A stretch of DNA of 64,000 nucleotides from Vreelandella alkaliphila. Lineage in GTDB: Bacteria > Pseudomonadota > Gammaproteobacteria > Pseudomonadales > Halomonadaceae. The position numbers and the translations under genes are program-made. Positions 9,937 through 18,852 of this stretch are shown one piece after another. How positions within the stretch are numbered: the stretch's first letter is position 1; every line of letters begins with the position of its first letter. The notes beneath the pieces were generated by a model. It was not told where the DNA came from, did no database searches, and was given only the letters and a program-made list of their open reading frames with translations. The stretch covers positions 248,001-312,000 of the forward strand of contig NZ_JABASV010000005.1 of NCBI RefSeq assembly GCF_016107625.1, given 5' to 3'.

Positions 9937-10479
9937 GTGGATTCAGCTATGCCGCCCAGAAACGGGCCGGATAGAATCGCTTTTTATGTGTTGCGTTACA
10001 CCACCCGTCTTTGCGATGGGGTGGGGGTGACGTTAATGGCCGCGATATTACTGCTCATTGTGTCTGCAGTGGTAGCCCGGGACCTACTTGGGTTGGGGAT
10101 GCCCTGGACAGAAGAAGTTGCGTCACTGCTGGCCATTTATGCCATTGGCTTTGGGTCTATCTCTGCGTGGGTACGCAGTGAGCATTTAGTGGTTGACCTG
10201 TTCAGCCACAAGCTCTCTAGCTTAGGTAAAAATATACAGTATCGCCTTACTTCGTTGATCTCTTGCGGATTTTTTGTACTAGCGGCATGGGGCGCGTGGA
10301 TTATGTCGGATATGAGCGCCAACAATAAAACTGTTTCGTTAAGTATCAGTTTCAGCTACCTCTACTACGGTATCTTCTTTAGCTTCGCAAGCATGGCGGT
10401 CATCGCCCTTTGGAAAACGCTGCGCGGCCCGGTTTTCTGGCTTGAAGCACCCCGCGAAGAAGAGGTGACGGCACCATGA
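9937..10479 (+). CDS. TRAP transporter small permease (DctQ family)
   Basis: This 180-residue membrane protein has four predicted helices (about residues 25-45, 60-80, 100-122 and 140-162) and the family motif MPWTEEVASLLAIYAIGFGS. DctQ-type subunits pair with DctM to form the sodium-coupled permease. It starts with GTG at 9937 behind CAGGAG. Its last codons overlap the first codons of the large subunit by four bases, so translation of the two is probably coupled. Confidence 0.87.
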   Translation: MDSAMPPRNGPDRIAFYVLRYTTRLCDGVGVTLMAAILLLIVSAVVARDLLGLGMPWTEEVASLLAIYAIGFGSISAWVRSEHLVVDLFSHKLSSLGKNIQYRLTSLISCGFFVLAAWGAWIMSDMSANNKTVSLSISFSYLYYGIFFSFASMAVIALWKTLRGPVFWLEAPREEEVTAP

Positions 10480-11771
10480 CTGAGTTACTAATTTTCGTTG
10501 GCGGCCTGTTGGTGCTAATGGCTATCGGGTTGCCTGTCGTGGTCGCTATCGGTGTTACTTCATTTATAGCGTTGGTATTCACCGGCACCGGAGGGCTGCC
10601 CGTTGAGCTACTGCCACTGCGGATGGTGCAAACGCTCAACAACTTTACCTTGCTGGCCATTCCGCTGTTTATTTTGGCAGCCAATATTATGAATATTGGC
10701 TCAACAACCACGCGTATTTTTGACTTCGCCACGGCATTAGTAGGCTTTACCAAAGGTGGTCTTGGTCACGCTAACGTAGTGGCCAGCTCTATTTTTGCCA
10801 CCATGTCGGGTACTGCCGTGGCTGACGCGGCGGGGCTTGGCAGCATTGAAATTAAAGCCATGAAAGAGCGTGGCTATGATTTGGGTTACGCCACTGGAAT
10901 TACCGCCGCCTCTAGCGTGATTGGGCCGATTCTGCCGCCCAGTATTGCGCTGGTAGTGTATGGCTGGTTGGCCAACGTAAGTATCGGCGGGCTGTTTATG
11001 GCGGGGCTGCTGCCCGGCATTTTGATGGCATTACTGTTGATGGGAATGACGGTAATGCTCGGGGCAACAGGCAAAGTAGTGATGCCTAAGCCTACGCCGT
11101 TTGATGCCTGCGAGGTCGTCCGAACCGGCAAGCGCGCTATTCTGCCCTTGATGATGCCCGCCATTATTGTCGGTGGTATTTGGGGGGGCTTCTTTACGCC
11201 AACGGAAGCGGGCGCCATTGCCTCGCTCTATGCGGTTATTTTAGGCGGCCTGATCTACCGTGACTTAAGCCTGCGCGACTTGTTTAATGCTTTCCAACGT
11301 ACCCTTATGTTCAGCGCCGTGATTCTGCTGATTATTGCGGTATCCAGTTTTTACGGCTGGATTTTGGTGCGCATGGGCATTCCACAAGCGTTGGCGGGAC
11401 AGGTGGCCAGCATCGATATGCCGACGATTGCGTTGCTGCTCTGCTTTGCGCTGTTTTTCCTGCTTATCGGCTGTTTCATGTCGGTCATCGAGAGCATCCT
11501 GATCTTCACTCCCATTGTGGTGCCTGCTGCGCTAAGCGCGGGGTTAGACCCTGTCCATTTCGGCATTGTGATGGTCATTACGCTTTCAGTGGGAGTTATT
11601 ACGCCACCCTTTGGCACGGTGCTGTTTCTAATGGTGGGCATTACGCGACTACGCTATGGGCAGGTTGTCAAAGCGGTGTTGCCGTTTTTGCTTCCTATTC
11701 TGGCCACGATTTTATTGTTGATCGCGATACCTGGCCTTGCCACGTGGCTGCCTAGGGTGATGGGGTATTAA
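10476..11771 (+). CDS. TRAP transporter large permease (DctM family)
   Basis: This 431-residue polytopic protein belongs to the DctM family and has about twelve hydrophobic segments. Family motifs are visible, such as NVVASSIFATMSGTAVADAAG and GPILPPSIALVVYG in the first half and VGVITPPFGTVLFLM in the second. It forms the transport path of the sodium-dependent TRAP system with the preceding small subunit. Its ATG overlaps the dctQ stop. The three TRAP genes are in the standard P-Q-M order and complete, so the transporter is probably functional. Confidence 0.9.
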   Translation: MTELLIFVGGLLVLMAIGLPVVVAIGVTSFIALVFTGTGGLPVELLPLRMVQTLNNFTLLAIPLFILAANIMNIGSTTTRIFDFATALVGFTKGGLGHANVVASSIFATMSGTAVADAAGLGSIEIKAMKERGYDLGYATGITAASSVIGPILPPSIALVVYGWLANVSIGGLFMAGLLPGILMALLLMGMTVMLGATGKVVMPKPTPFDACEVVRTGKRAILPLMMPAIIVGGIWGGFFTPTEAGAIASLYAVILGGLIYRDLSLRDLFNAFQRTLMFSAVILLIIAVSSFYGWILVRMGIPQALAGQVASIDMPTIALLLCFALFFLLIGCFMSVIESILIFTPIVVPAALSAGLDPVHFGIVMVITLSVGVITPPFGTVLFLMVGITRLRYGQVVKAVLPFLLPILATILLLIAIPGLATWLPRVMGY

Positions 11772-12071
11772 TCCCCCAAACCTCGTTTGTCATGATGCAA
11801 CAGGGCTCATGTGTCAGCGGTAAACAATAAATCGCTAATTAAAGATCGGTGCGCCATTAGATTGGTATGCATTATTTTTGTACAAGTCTCTGTATTTAAA
11901 GTGTTTTTTATTTTATTGGCATGGCTTGGTATGGCGGCTGCAATGTATTGGGCAAGAACGAAGTGTTAGGAAGACATGACGTTCTTGCCACTAACCAAGG
12001 TTTTCAAATGATCGAATTTTTTGATTACCGAAAACCAAAGTGAAAGCGAAGCCATACCAGGAGGCATGACT
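11772..12071. other. Intergenic region with long inverted repeat
   Basis: These 300 bases between dctM and the acidic protein gene have no convincing open frame. They are AT-richer than their neighbours in the middle (T-runs near 11890-11920). A perfect 10-bp inverted repeat, GGCAAGAACG at 11951-11960 and CGTTCTTGCC at 11980-11989, separated by 19 bases, lies about 80 bases before the next start. It could be an operator or a structured leader. Confidence 0.55.
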
Positions 12072-12371
12072 ATGAAAAAGGAAGCTCTCAAGAAACTTGG
12101 CATTTTAGGCGTATCGTTTGGTTTAATCGCTAGCCCGCTGGCCTTTGCTGGCATGGAAGGCAACGATGATTACGAGCCCGCTCCTCAGGAAGAAACGACC
12201 CAGGATGAGCAAGGCGCCTACAACTCTTTCGACTCTGATCAAGAGCAAGGCGCTACTAATGAAGGTGTAACTACTGAGTACGAAGAGGAAGAGCAAGAAT
12301 TCACTTATGAAGAGGAAGAAGAAGAGCAAGACACATGGGAAACTGAAGAGGAAGATGATTCCGGCTGGTAA
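12072..12371 (+). CDS. Extremely acidic secreted protein, unknown function
   Basis: I do not recognise a family. The 99-residue product has a clear signal peptide (basic start MKKEALKK, hydrophobic core, cut after SPLAFA at about residue 26). The mature part of 73 residues contains 31 Asp/Glu by my count and no Lys, Arg or His at all. Acidic runs such as YEEEEQEF and YEEEEEEQD alternate with aromatic residues, and the C-terminus is SGW. The frame is open from 12021, but AGGAGG at 12059-12064 has proper spacing only to the ATG at 12072. It stands alone between a hairpin-bearing leader and a terminator. A role in cation binding or periplasmic/surface charge in a salt environment is possible, but unproven. 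Confidence 0.75.
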   Translation: MKKEALKKLGILGVSFGLIASPLAFAGMEGNDDYEPAPQEETTQDEQGAYNSFDSDQEQGATNEGVTTEYEEEEQEFTYEEEEEEQDTWETEEEDDSGW

Positions 12372-12422
12372 CCCATGACTGCTAAAGGGTTAACTTCTAT
12401 TCCGGTTCACGGATGAACCATG

Positions 12423-12452
12423 AAATGCCTCGCCAGTTGCGGGGCATTTTTG
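12423..12452 (+). terminator. Rho-independent terminator after the acidic protein gene
   Basis: AAATGCCTCGC and GCGGGGCATTTT form a GC-rich stem around CAGTT, followed by T residues. Confidence 0.75.
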
Positions 12453-12553
12453 CGTTAAAAGATGCCACATAGGGCGTGAGGATAGGGCGTAGGGAATGAA
12501 TAGGCTATGGTTAGAGTTCTATTACTAACATCAGCCACAAGGACGTTGCCGAC

Positions 12554-13660
12554 GTGTTGAACTGGAAGGAGGTTCCACAGCTTCCTAAAGCGCAAGGACG
12601 AATCGAAGCGATTGATCTCGCGCGTGGTATTGCCATTGGGCTGATGATTATCAGTCATGCCGTTAGTGGTTTAGTAGGCATGCGTCATGTGCCCGACTGG
12701 GGCATGGTGCCTATCCACTTTTTGACTAAGTTCTCGTCCTCACTATTTATTCTAGTGTTCGGCATAGCGCTGGCGGTGGCCTTCCTTGCTTACACGCAAA
12801 GTGACGATTGGCCTCGGCGGCGATTAAAGCTATGGGTAAGGGCCGTTGAGGTTTGGTTTTGGTATAAATCGCTGATTATTATCGAAATGCTACCCTTTAG
12901 CTCGCCAAGCGATATTGTTAATACGCTGCTCTATGGGCGATTTGCTATCTGGGTAGAGATTCTCGGTTTTTACGCCATTGCCTTATTATGGGTGCCATTA
13001 ATATTGCCGCTGTGGGCCCGAACGCCACTGTGGGGACGTTTGGCGACCATCGCAGGATTAACGGCGCTTTCAGCGTGGTTACAAGGCTTTTCCTTTGGGG
13101 GCTACGAGCTCTTAAAAGCGTTTCTGGTGGATCATGAAGAGCACTATGCCTGGGGACAGCTTAGCCGCGCCCCACTAATATTGTCTGGCTTATTGATCGG
13201 CGAAGCGCTGTTACGCTGCTATTTCGATGCCACCTTACGCCGCCGTTTAATTCTTTGGCTGGCAGGGTCGGGGGCGCTGATGGTCGGCGCTTTTTATGGC
13301 ATAGCCATCGCCGGGGGCGATGTTCATGGTGCGATGATGGCGGTGGCTCGTAATGTGGGAAAACACCCGCCAGGGATAAACTTTATGCTGTTTAGCGTGG
13401 GTGGCGCGTTGGTGCTGCTTGGGCTTGCCTTAGCGGGTGGCGCCACCGCTGCGAAAGCACTGTTGCCGATCACTCTCGTCGGTAGTGATGCGCTCAAAGC
13501 CTTTATCTTCCATATCGTGATGATTTTTCTAGTACTGCGTTTTTTATTGGAAGGCGAGGGGGCCTACAGCTATCCGCAGGCGCTTGGCATTGGTGGCTTA
13601 TTAATACTCGGTGCCGCGCTGTGGATTTGGTTGACCCGCTGGATGGCGGCTCATCGCTAA
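12554..13660 (+). CDS. DUF1624/HGSNAT-like polytopic membrane protein
   Basis: This 368-residue membrane protein has about ten hydrophobic segments. The N-terminus GRIEAIDLARGIAIGLMIISHA is the start typical of the DUF1624 / heparan-alpha-glucosaminide N-acetyltransferase-like and acyltransferase-3-like families. In these, a His following the first helix (here ISHAVSG) takes part in transmembrane acyl transfer. It may add acyl groups to an envelope glycan, but the acceptor is unknown. It starts with GTG at 12554 behind a weak AAGGA. The hydrolase gene begins 29 bases after its stop, suggesting one transcript that acts on the envelope (inference). Confidence 0.65.
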   Translation: MLNWKEVPQLPKAQGRIEAIDLARGIAIGLMIISHAVSGLVGMRHVPDWGMVPIHFLTKFSSSLFILVFGIALAVAFLAYTQSDDWPRRRLKLWVRAVEVWFWYKSLIIIEMLPFSSPSDIVNTLLYGRFAIWVEILGFYAIALLWVPLILPLWARTPLWGRLATIAGLTALSAWLQGFSFGGYELLKAFLVDHEEHYAWGQLSRAPLILSGLLIGEALLRCYFDATLRRRLILWLAGSGALMVGAFYGIAIAGGDVHGAMMAVARNVGKHPPGINFMLFSVGGALVLLGLALAGGATAAKALLPITLVGSDALKAFIFHIVMIFLVLRFLLEGEGAYSYPQALGIGGLLILGAALWIWLTRWMAAHR

Positions 13661-13689
13661 GCGCGAGCAAACTAACGGGAGTTGACGAT

Positions 13690-14781
13690 TTGCGACACTG
13701 GATACAGCGCGGGCTCATGGTCGTAGCGCTGTTAATAGCACTGCCTGTTCATGCAGATTGGTATTATGAAGTCGATAAACAGAGCCGCTGGCAGGGTGAC
13801 TTAAATGCCCGCATGGCCGCCATCGAAGAGGTGTTTGGTGGGCAGCTAGGCGTGTATGTGCAGAATTTGGCCAGTGGTGAAGCCTATTCATGGAAAGCCG
13901 ATGAGCCATGGTATTTGGCATCGCTGATAAAAGTACCGGTGGCTGCTCAGGTGTTGGCCGAACGCCAAGCTGGCAGGCTATCGCTTGATGAGCGGATTAC
14001 CCTGGCGCGCAGTGACTATGTGGATGGCGCAGGCCCGGTAAACTGGCATGATCCAGGCACGCCTATTTCTATTGGTTATTTGTTGGAACAGATGATCACC
14101 GTTAGCGATAACACCGCCTCAGATATGCTGATTGATCGTGTAGGGCTTGAGGCAGTGAATGCACGGGCAAAGGCCATGGTGGTCGCGAGCGGTGGAAGGT
14201 CCGGTCATATAGGGCCGATTAGCAAGCTCGTTAGAGTACGCCAAGGCGTTTATGGCCAGCTTCATCCAGATGCCCAAGACTTAGGTGGTTTGGATTTTAT
14301 GGCGCTGCGCAAGCATCCCGTTAGCCAGCGCCCAGTAGCGTTAGCCCGTGCCCTTAGCGTGCACCAAGATGCCTTCGAGCAACCTAACTACGACCGCGCC
14401 TTTGATGCCTACGAAGCCACGGGTGAGAACGTAGGCACATTGCGCACCTTCGGGGATGTGCTAGCCTCGCTTCACCATGGGGGTATGACGGATTTGAATA
14501 CCGAGCAGCGCCAAACGCTGCTGGCGGTAATGAGCCGCACCTCCTCTGGCGAGCGCCGCTTGAAACAAGGATTGGGCAGTGACATTCATTTTGCCCATAA
14601 GACCGGTACCCAGTACCGTCGCAGCTGCGATGCGGGTATTGCCTCGCGCATTTCGTCAGCCCAGGGACCTTGGGTAATTGTCGCCTGTAGCCGAGGCCCG
14701 CTTTCGGTAAGCGCCCACGAACGCGCCTTGGCAAGTGTTGGTGACGCGCTACGTTTTAGTGGTGCGTTAGCTGACCTTTAA
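13690..14781 (+). CDS. Secreted serine hydrolase of the class A beta-lactamase fold
   Basis: This 363-residue protein has a signal peptide (hydrophobic residues 9-20, cut near VHA-D). All three active-site motifs of the penicillin-recognising fold are present: SxxK at SLIK (about residues 78-81), SDN at about residue 139 (VSDNTASDML) and KTG at about 304 (HKTGTQYRR). The protein is longer than classical class A enzymes, with extra sequence between motifs 2 and 3 (about residues 165-285), so a peptidoglycan-related or general esterase role is as likely as antibiotic hydrolysis. I chose TTG at 13690 because GGGAG lies eight bases upstream; ATG at 13717 would shorten the signal peptide. Confidence 0.72.
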   Translation: MRHWIQRGLMVVALLIALPVHADWYYEVDKQSRWQGDLNARMAAIEEVFGGQLGVYVQNLASGEAYSWKADEPWYLASLIKVPVAAQVLAERQAGRLSLDERITLARSDYVDGAGPVNWHDPGTPISIGYLLEQMITVSDNTASDMLIDRVGLEAVNARAKAMVVASGGRSGHIGPISKLVRVRQGVYGQLHPDAQDLGGLDFMALRKHPVSQRPVALARALSVHQDAFEQPNYDRAFDAYEATGENVGTLRTFGDVLASLHHGGMTDLNTEQRQTLLAVMSRTSSGERRLKQGLGSDIHFAHKTGTQYRRSCDAGIASRISSAQGPWVIVACSRGPLSVSAHERALASVGDALRFSGALADL

Positions 14782-14870
14782 TCAAGCTAACGCTAGCGCC
14801 TAACGCCGTACCAGCATGATAAACTGAGCCAATGCTCTGTTGATGTTTCACGGCCTGCCGTTGGAAAGTT

Positions 14871-14991
14871 GTAGCGCTTGGTGGCTAACGACGCGGGTGC
14901 CTCATTCGCTCGTACCTCGCGAGATTCGTTACACCGCGCTACGGTAGGTGCCATAGGTTTTGTAGCGCGTGGTAAGCGAAGCGCACCCGCG
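14871..14991. repeat. Cluster of dispersed REP-like elements
   Basis: Three related copies lie close together: GTAGCGCTTGGTGGCTAACG (14871 on), a GGTGCCTC...CGTTACACCGCGCTAC copy (about 14896-14943), and GTAGCGCGTGGTAAGCGAAG followed by CGCACCCGCG (14962-14991), facing the other way. A fourth relative lies at about 24255-24292. They fill the 281-bp gap before the parvulin gene and could form long hairpins. Such elements are usually moved by a RAYT-type transposase elsewhere in the genome. Confidence 0.6.
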
Positions 14992-15062
14992 ATGACGGTT
15001 ATGGCAAAATGAAACAGCAACAGGTTATGTAGGTTCTTTTTTTTATTACTTAGGAGTTTGTT

Positions 15063-15341
15063 ATGGCACGTGCCAGCGCCCGTCATATTTTGGTAAGCAG
15101 TGAAGAGCAGTGCAACACACTGAAGCAAGAGATCGAAAACGGTCGTGATTTCGCAGAAGTGGCCAAGCAGCACTCTAGCTGCCCTTCTGGCCGCCAAGGC
15201 GGTGACCTAGGTAGCTTTGGCCCCGGCCAAATGGTACCGGAATTCGACAAGGTCGTTTTCAGCGGTGACCTGAACAAAGTACACGGCCCGGTCAAAACCC
15301 AGTTTGGTTACCACCTGTTGGAAATCACTAGCCGCAGTTAA
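15063..15341 (+). CDS. ppiC: Parvulin-type peptidyl-prolyl isomerase (PpiC family)
   Basis: This is a stand-alone 92-residue parvulin domain, the usual length for PpiC. Conserved elements visible are ARHILV at the start, [35 protein letters not shown] and the closing [10 protein letters not shown]. It speeds cis-trans isomerisation of X-Pro bonds. No signal peptide is present, so it acts in the cytoplasm. ATG at 15063 follows TAGGAG. It sits alone behind a repeat-filled gap; the next gene is an unrelated exporter ATPase. Confidence 0.93.
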   Translation: MARASARHILVSSEEQCNTLKQEIENGRDFAEVAKQHSSCPSGRQGGDLGSFGPGQMVPEFDKVVFSGDLNKVHGPVKTQFGYHLLEITSRS

Positions 15342-15399
15342 TGGCGCCGAACATCCGTCAAGCACCGCGGCAATGCTGTCGCGGTGTGAGGAGCACGCC

Positions 15400-16335
15400 T
15401 TGAACGATCCCATTATTACTATTGAAGGCTTGAACAAAACCTACGAAGGTGGCTTTCAAGCCCTTAGCCGTGTGGATTTAACTATTCAGCGCGGCGAGAT
15501 TTTTGCCCTGCTTGGCCCCAACGGGGCGGGCAAAACAACGTTAATCAGCGTGGTGTGCGGGCTGGTGAACCCAACCCAAGGCCACGTCGTCGTCGATGGC
15601 TATGATAGCGTTAGCCACTATCGTCAGGCCCGCGAACGTATTGGTCTTGTGCCTCAAGAGCTGACCAACGAAGCCTTTGAAACGGTATGGAACACGGTCA
15701 GTTTTAGCCGTGGCTTGTTTGGCAAGTCGCCCAATCCAGCGCATATCGAGAAAGTGCTTAAGTCGCTGGCCTTATGGGACAAACGCAACAACCGTTTGAT
15801 GACCCTTTCCGGCGGTATGAAGCGCCGTGTATTGATCGCCAAAGCGCTCTCTCATGAACCACGCATTCTATTTCTAGATGAACCCACCGCTGGGGTAGAC
15901 GTCGAGCTACGCCGTGATATGTGGGAAGTGGTGCGCGGGCTGCGGGATAATGGTGTCACGATCATTCTCACCACCCATTACATTGAAGAAGCCGAAGAAA
16001 TGGCCGACCGCATTGGCGTTATTAATCGCGGTGAGATTGTATTGGTGGAAGAGAAAGCAGCGCTGATGAAAAAGCTTGGCAGCAAGCAGCTAACGCTGCA
16101 GCTGCACACGCCGCTCTCTGCTCTGCCTGCGTCCCTTGATCAAGACGAGCTGAGCCTGGCTGCAGATGGCTATGAATTGGTGTACACCTACGATGGCCGT
16201 CAGGAAGAGGAAGGCCGCGGTATTTCTGCGCTGCTCACCCAGTTGGAACGGGCGGGCATTGGCTTTAAAGACCTGCACACCCGGCAGAGCTCGTTGGAAG
16301 ATATTTTCGTCGACTTGGTAAAGGAGCGCCCATGA
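15400..16335 (+). CDS. yadG: ABC exporter ATP-binding protein, YadG-like
   Basis: This 311-residue ATPase has Walker [12 protein letters not shown], the signature LSGGMKRR, Walker [13 protein letters not shown] and the H-loop [10 protein letters not shown]. The order and spacing, including ELRRDMW after Walker B and a C-terminal extension of about 90 residues, match E. coli YadG. The frame is open back to 15304 within the parvulin gene, but TTG at 15400 is six bases after GAGGAG. It overlaps the permease gene by four bases. The pair forms an ABC-2 type exporter of unknown substrate. Confidence 0.85.
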   Translation: MNDPIITIEGLNKTYEGGFQALSRVDLTIQRGEIFALLGPNGAGKTTLISVVCGLVNPTQGHVVVDGYDSVSHYRQARERIGLVPQELTNEAFETVWNTVSFSRGLFGKSPNPAHIEKVLKSLALWDKRNNRLMTLSGGMKRRVLIAKALSHEPRILFLDEPTAGVDVELRRDMWEVVRGLRDNGVTIILTTHYIEEAEEMADRIGVINRGEIVLVEEKAALMKKLGSKQLTLQLHTPLSALPASLDQDELSLAADGYELVYTYDGRQEEEGRGISALLTQLERAGIGFKDLHTRQSSLEDIFVDLVKERP

Positions 16336-17093
16336 ATCTCTACCCCGTTCGTGCCATTTATATGGCGGAAATGGCGCGTACTCGCCGCACGTTGCTGCAA
16401 AGCATTGTGTCGCCAGTGATTTCAACCTCGCTTTACTTTGTGGTGTTTGGCGCGGCGATTGGTTCACGCATCAGCGAGATTAACGGGGTCAGCTACGGTG
16501 CTTTTATTGTGCCTGGGCTGATTATGCTGATGCTACTTACCCAGAGTGTCTCTAATGCCTCGTTTGGAATTTTCTTCCCGAAGTTTTCTGGCAGCATTTA
16601 TGAAATTCTCTCAGCGCCCATCTCTTATTTAGAAGTGGTGGTGGGCTATGTGGGCGCTGCTGCCTCGAAATCGATCATTCTGGGGCTGATTATCCTGGCA
16701 ACGTCCAGCTTATTTGTGCCACTGGAAATTGCTCATCCGATTTGGATGCTCACCTTCCTAGTGCTGACCGCCGTCACCTTCAGCCTGCTGGGCTTTATTA
16801 TCGGCATTTGGGCAGATGGTTTCGACAAGCTGCAGTTGGTGCCTTTGCTGGTGATTACCCCGCTGACGTTTTTGGGCGGCAGCTTCTATTCTATTGATAT
16901 GTTGCCGCCGTTTTGGCAAACCGTTACGTTGGCCAATCCTGTAGTCTACTTGGTCAGTGGGTTCCGTTGGAGCTTCTACGGCATTAGCGATGTCAGTTTA
17001 GCGGCCAGCGTGGCGATGATCCTGCTCTTCCTGGCCGCTAGCCTTGCCACCATTGCCTGGATTTTCCGCACCGGTTATCGCTTAAAGCCCTAA
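16332..17093 (+). CDS. yadH: ABC-2 type permease, YadH-like
   Basis: This 253-residue inner-membrane protein has six predicted helices and the ABC-2 pattern: [18 protein letters not shown] after helix 2 and [17 protein letters not shown] before the last two helices. Length and sequence fit YadH. It forms the membrane part of the exporter with the preceding ATPase, whose stop overlaps its ATG. Family relatives export glycolipids or drugs, but the substrate here is unknown. A hairpin (GAGCGGT...ACCGCTC then T residues) follows it. Confidence 0.85.
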   Translation: MNLYPVRAIYMAEMARTRRTLLQSIVSPVISTSLYFVVFGAAIGSRISEINGVSYGAFIVPGLIMLMLLTQSVSNASFGIFFPKFSGSIYEILSAPISYLEVVVGYVGAAASKSIILGLIILATSSLFVPLEIAHPIWMLTFLVLTAVTFSLLGFIIGIWADGFDKLQLVPLLVITPLTFLGGSFYSIDMLPPFWQTVTLANPVVYLVSGFRWSFYGISDVSLAASVAMILLFLAASLATIAWIFRTGYRLKP

Positions 17094-17111
17094 ATCTGCG
17101 GATTGCCTGTT

Positions 17112-17140
17112 GAGCGGTTCTTTGCCAACACCGCTCTTTT
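17112..17140 (+). terminator. Terminator after the YadGH-like exporter
   Basis: GAGCGGT at 17112-17118 pairs with ACCGCTC at 17130-17136 and is followed by TTTT. Confidence 0.7.
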
Positions 17141-17207
17141 GATAACTTGTTTTTTTAATCAATCGTTCTTAGCTAAACCGCTCTTAAATAAAAGGTAACT
17201 CCCGCTT

Positions 17208-18221
17208 ATGCCGCTACTGCAAAGTATTGTGCACCGCCTTGATCCATCATTAGATGGTGAACGTTTGACCGTCACGGCGGCACCTGCGTCAACACCCGCG
17301 GCCCACGACGACCCAGTAATGGCAAGCTTGGTGAATTCGCTAAATGATACCTACAACACCAAAGCCAAAGGGTGGGGGCGATTTGCTGAGCAGGGCGAGC
17401 AGGCTGGTCCGTTGGTAGCCTGGCTGCGGGCATATATGGCAGAAGAGCAGGATTTCACCCAGCTTTCTATTGCGATTGCCGAACGCTTGGCGCAAACCCT
17501 GCAAGAGCAGCTCTCCGTTAGCGGCTACTTAGTGTTCGCACATCTACGCCAGGGCGATACCGAGACACTGTTTTTAGGCTTAGTTCATCAGCGGGAAGGT
17601 ATTGGCATTAACGCAGAGCACCAAGCAGTGCCTGCCGCGCAGCTTAATACCAGCCAGCTCACCTTGGCAGCACGGGTAAACCTTACCCAGTGGCAGAGCG
17701 ATTCTGAAAGCGCACAATATGTGTCGTTTTTAAAAGACCGCGGCGGCAAAAAGCTAGCCGATGGTTTGATAGCGCTGTTGGGAATGGAAGAGGGCATTGA
17801 TGCTCCCGCCGAAACCCGCACGCTGCTGAAAGCTTTCAGTGATTACGTCGAAAAAGAGGACTACGACGACGAAGCCAGCCGAGAAAAAACCGACACCCTG
17901 GTCGACTACGCCAACGAGCAGCTGCGCCGTGGCGAGCCAATGACGTTAGAAGAGCTTTCGGGGCTGGTGGACGAAAAGCAGCCCAAAGCGTTTTACGACC
18001 ATATCCGTAATGCTGACTACGGCCTTTCTCCAGAGATCCCACCGGATAAGCGCACCATCAGTCAATTTCGCCGCTTTACCGGACGTGCTGGGGGCGTATC
18101 GATCAGTTTTGACTCCCACCTGCTCGGGTCCAGCATTGAGTACGATGAAAACCAGGATCGCCTGATTATCAAGCAAGTGCCCAAGCAGCTAAAAGAGCAG
18201 TTGGCGAAGCGTAAGGAGTGA
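17208..18221 (+). CDS. yejK: Nucleoid-associated protein YejK (NdpA)
   Basis: This 337-residue cytoplasmic protein matches the usual length of YejK/NdpA. Recognisable conserved blocks are the N-terminal segment ending in NSLNDTYNTKAKGWGRF, YVSFLKDRGGKKLADGL in the middle, the YVEKEDYDDEASREKTDTL stretch and the C-terminal DNA-associated part SISFDSHLLGSSIEYD. YejK is found on spermidine nucleoids in E. coli, but its exact role is unclear. ATG at 17208 follows AAAGGTAACT. It is a single-gene unit, followed by a low-complexity spacer. Confidence 0.92.
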   Translation: MPLLQSIVHRLDPSLDGERLTVTAAPASTPAAHDDPVMASLVNSLNDTYNTKAKGWGRFAEQGEQAGPLVAWLRAYMAEEQDFTQLSIAIAERLAQTLQEQLSVSGYLVFAHLRQGDTETLFLGLVHQREGIGINAEHQAVPAAQLNTSQLTLAARVNLTQWQSDSESAQYVSFLKDRGGKKLADGLIALLGMEEGIDAPAETRTLLKAFSDYVEKEDYDDEASREKTDTLVDYANEQLRRGEPMTLEELSGLVDEKQPKAFYDHIRNADYGLSPEIPPDKRTISQFRRFTGRAGGVSISFDSHLLGSSIEYDENQDRLIIKQVPKQLKEQLAKRKE

Positions 18222-18300
18222 TTAGTAAATAGTGAGTAGTGGAGGGTAAATAGTGAGGATTGAGGTGAGGGTGGGCGCTTAGGTGTAAAGGGCACTAAGT
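18222..18300. repeat. Low-complexity TAGTGAG-type spacer
   Basis: The bases after the yejK stop are built from variants of TAGTGAGTAG/TAAATAGTGAGGA and GAGGTGAGGG, with almost no C until 18276. It looks like slippage-expanded sequence. I see no coding function. Confidence 0.5.
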
Positions 18301-18347
18301 GTCATATCGCCAGTCGAAGTGGCAGGTTTATTAACAGGAGAGAAACC

Positions 18348-18803
18348 GTGCTGGATGCCATTAGCAATTTCTTCCAACGCGCGCTGGCAGAACCTGAGCA
18401 GCGTGATAATCAAACCCTGACGCTAGAACTCGCAACGGCGGCGCTGCTCTGTGAAGTCATGCGTGCCGACTACGATAAAAGCGATGCTGAACGTGCCGCA
18501 CTCAAGCAGATGCTCATCAATCGCTACCACTTAAGTGATAGCGACGTTAACGAGTTAATGACGTTGGCGGAAGCAGAAGTGGATGACGCCGTCGATCATT
18601 ACCAGTTTGTTAGCCTGATAAAAGAGCACTACGGTTATGAGCAGCGCTGCGAGTTGGTAGCGTTAATGTGGCAGCTTGCTTGGGCAGACGGCAGTATCGA
18701 CCCACTCGAAGAGCACCGTATCCGGCGGCTGGCAGATCTCCTGCACGTCAGCCATAGCGACTTTATTCGCAGCAAGCTAGAAAGTACGCCCCACGCTGAA
18801 TAA
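18348..18803 (+). CDS. TerB-like protein
   Basis: This 151-residue helical protein has the TerB fold pattern. A first half LATAALLCEVMRADYDKSD and a second half LVALMWQLAWADGSIDPLEE repeat the same helix-acidic-loop motif, with conserved Asp residues that bind metal in TerB relatives. Stand-alone TerB proteins are common and are linked to envelope stress rather than proven tellurite resistance. The GTG start at 18348 is preceded by ACAGGAGAG. An ExoD-like gene follows after 49 bases. Confidence 0.8.
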   Translation: MLDAISNFFQRALAEPEQRDNQTLTLELATAALLCEVMRADYDKSDAERAALKQMLINRYHLSDSDVNELMTLAEAEVDDAVDHYQFVSLIKEHYGYEQRCELVALMWQLAWADGSIDPLEEHRIRRLADLLHVSHSDFIRSKLESTPHAE

Positions 18804-18852
18804 TGCCCCCAGGATAGACGCTAAACCATAGGAAGGGAGCGCTGACACGTCA

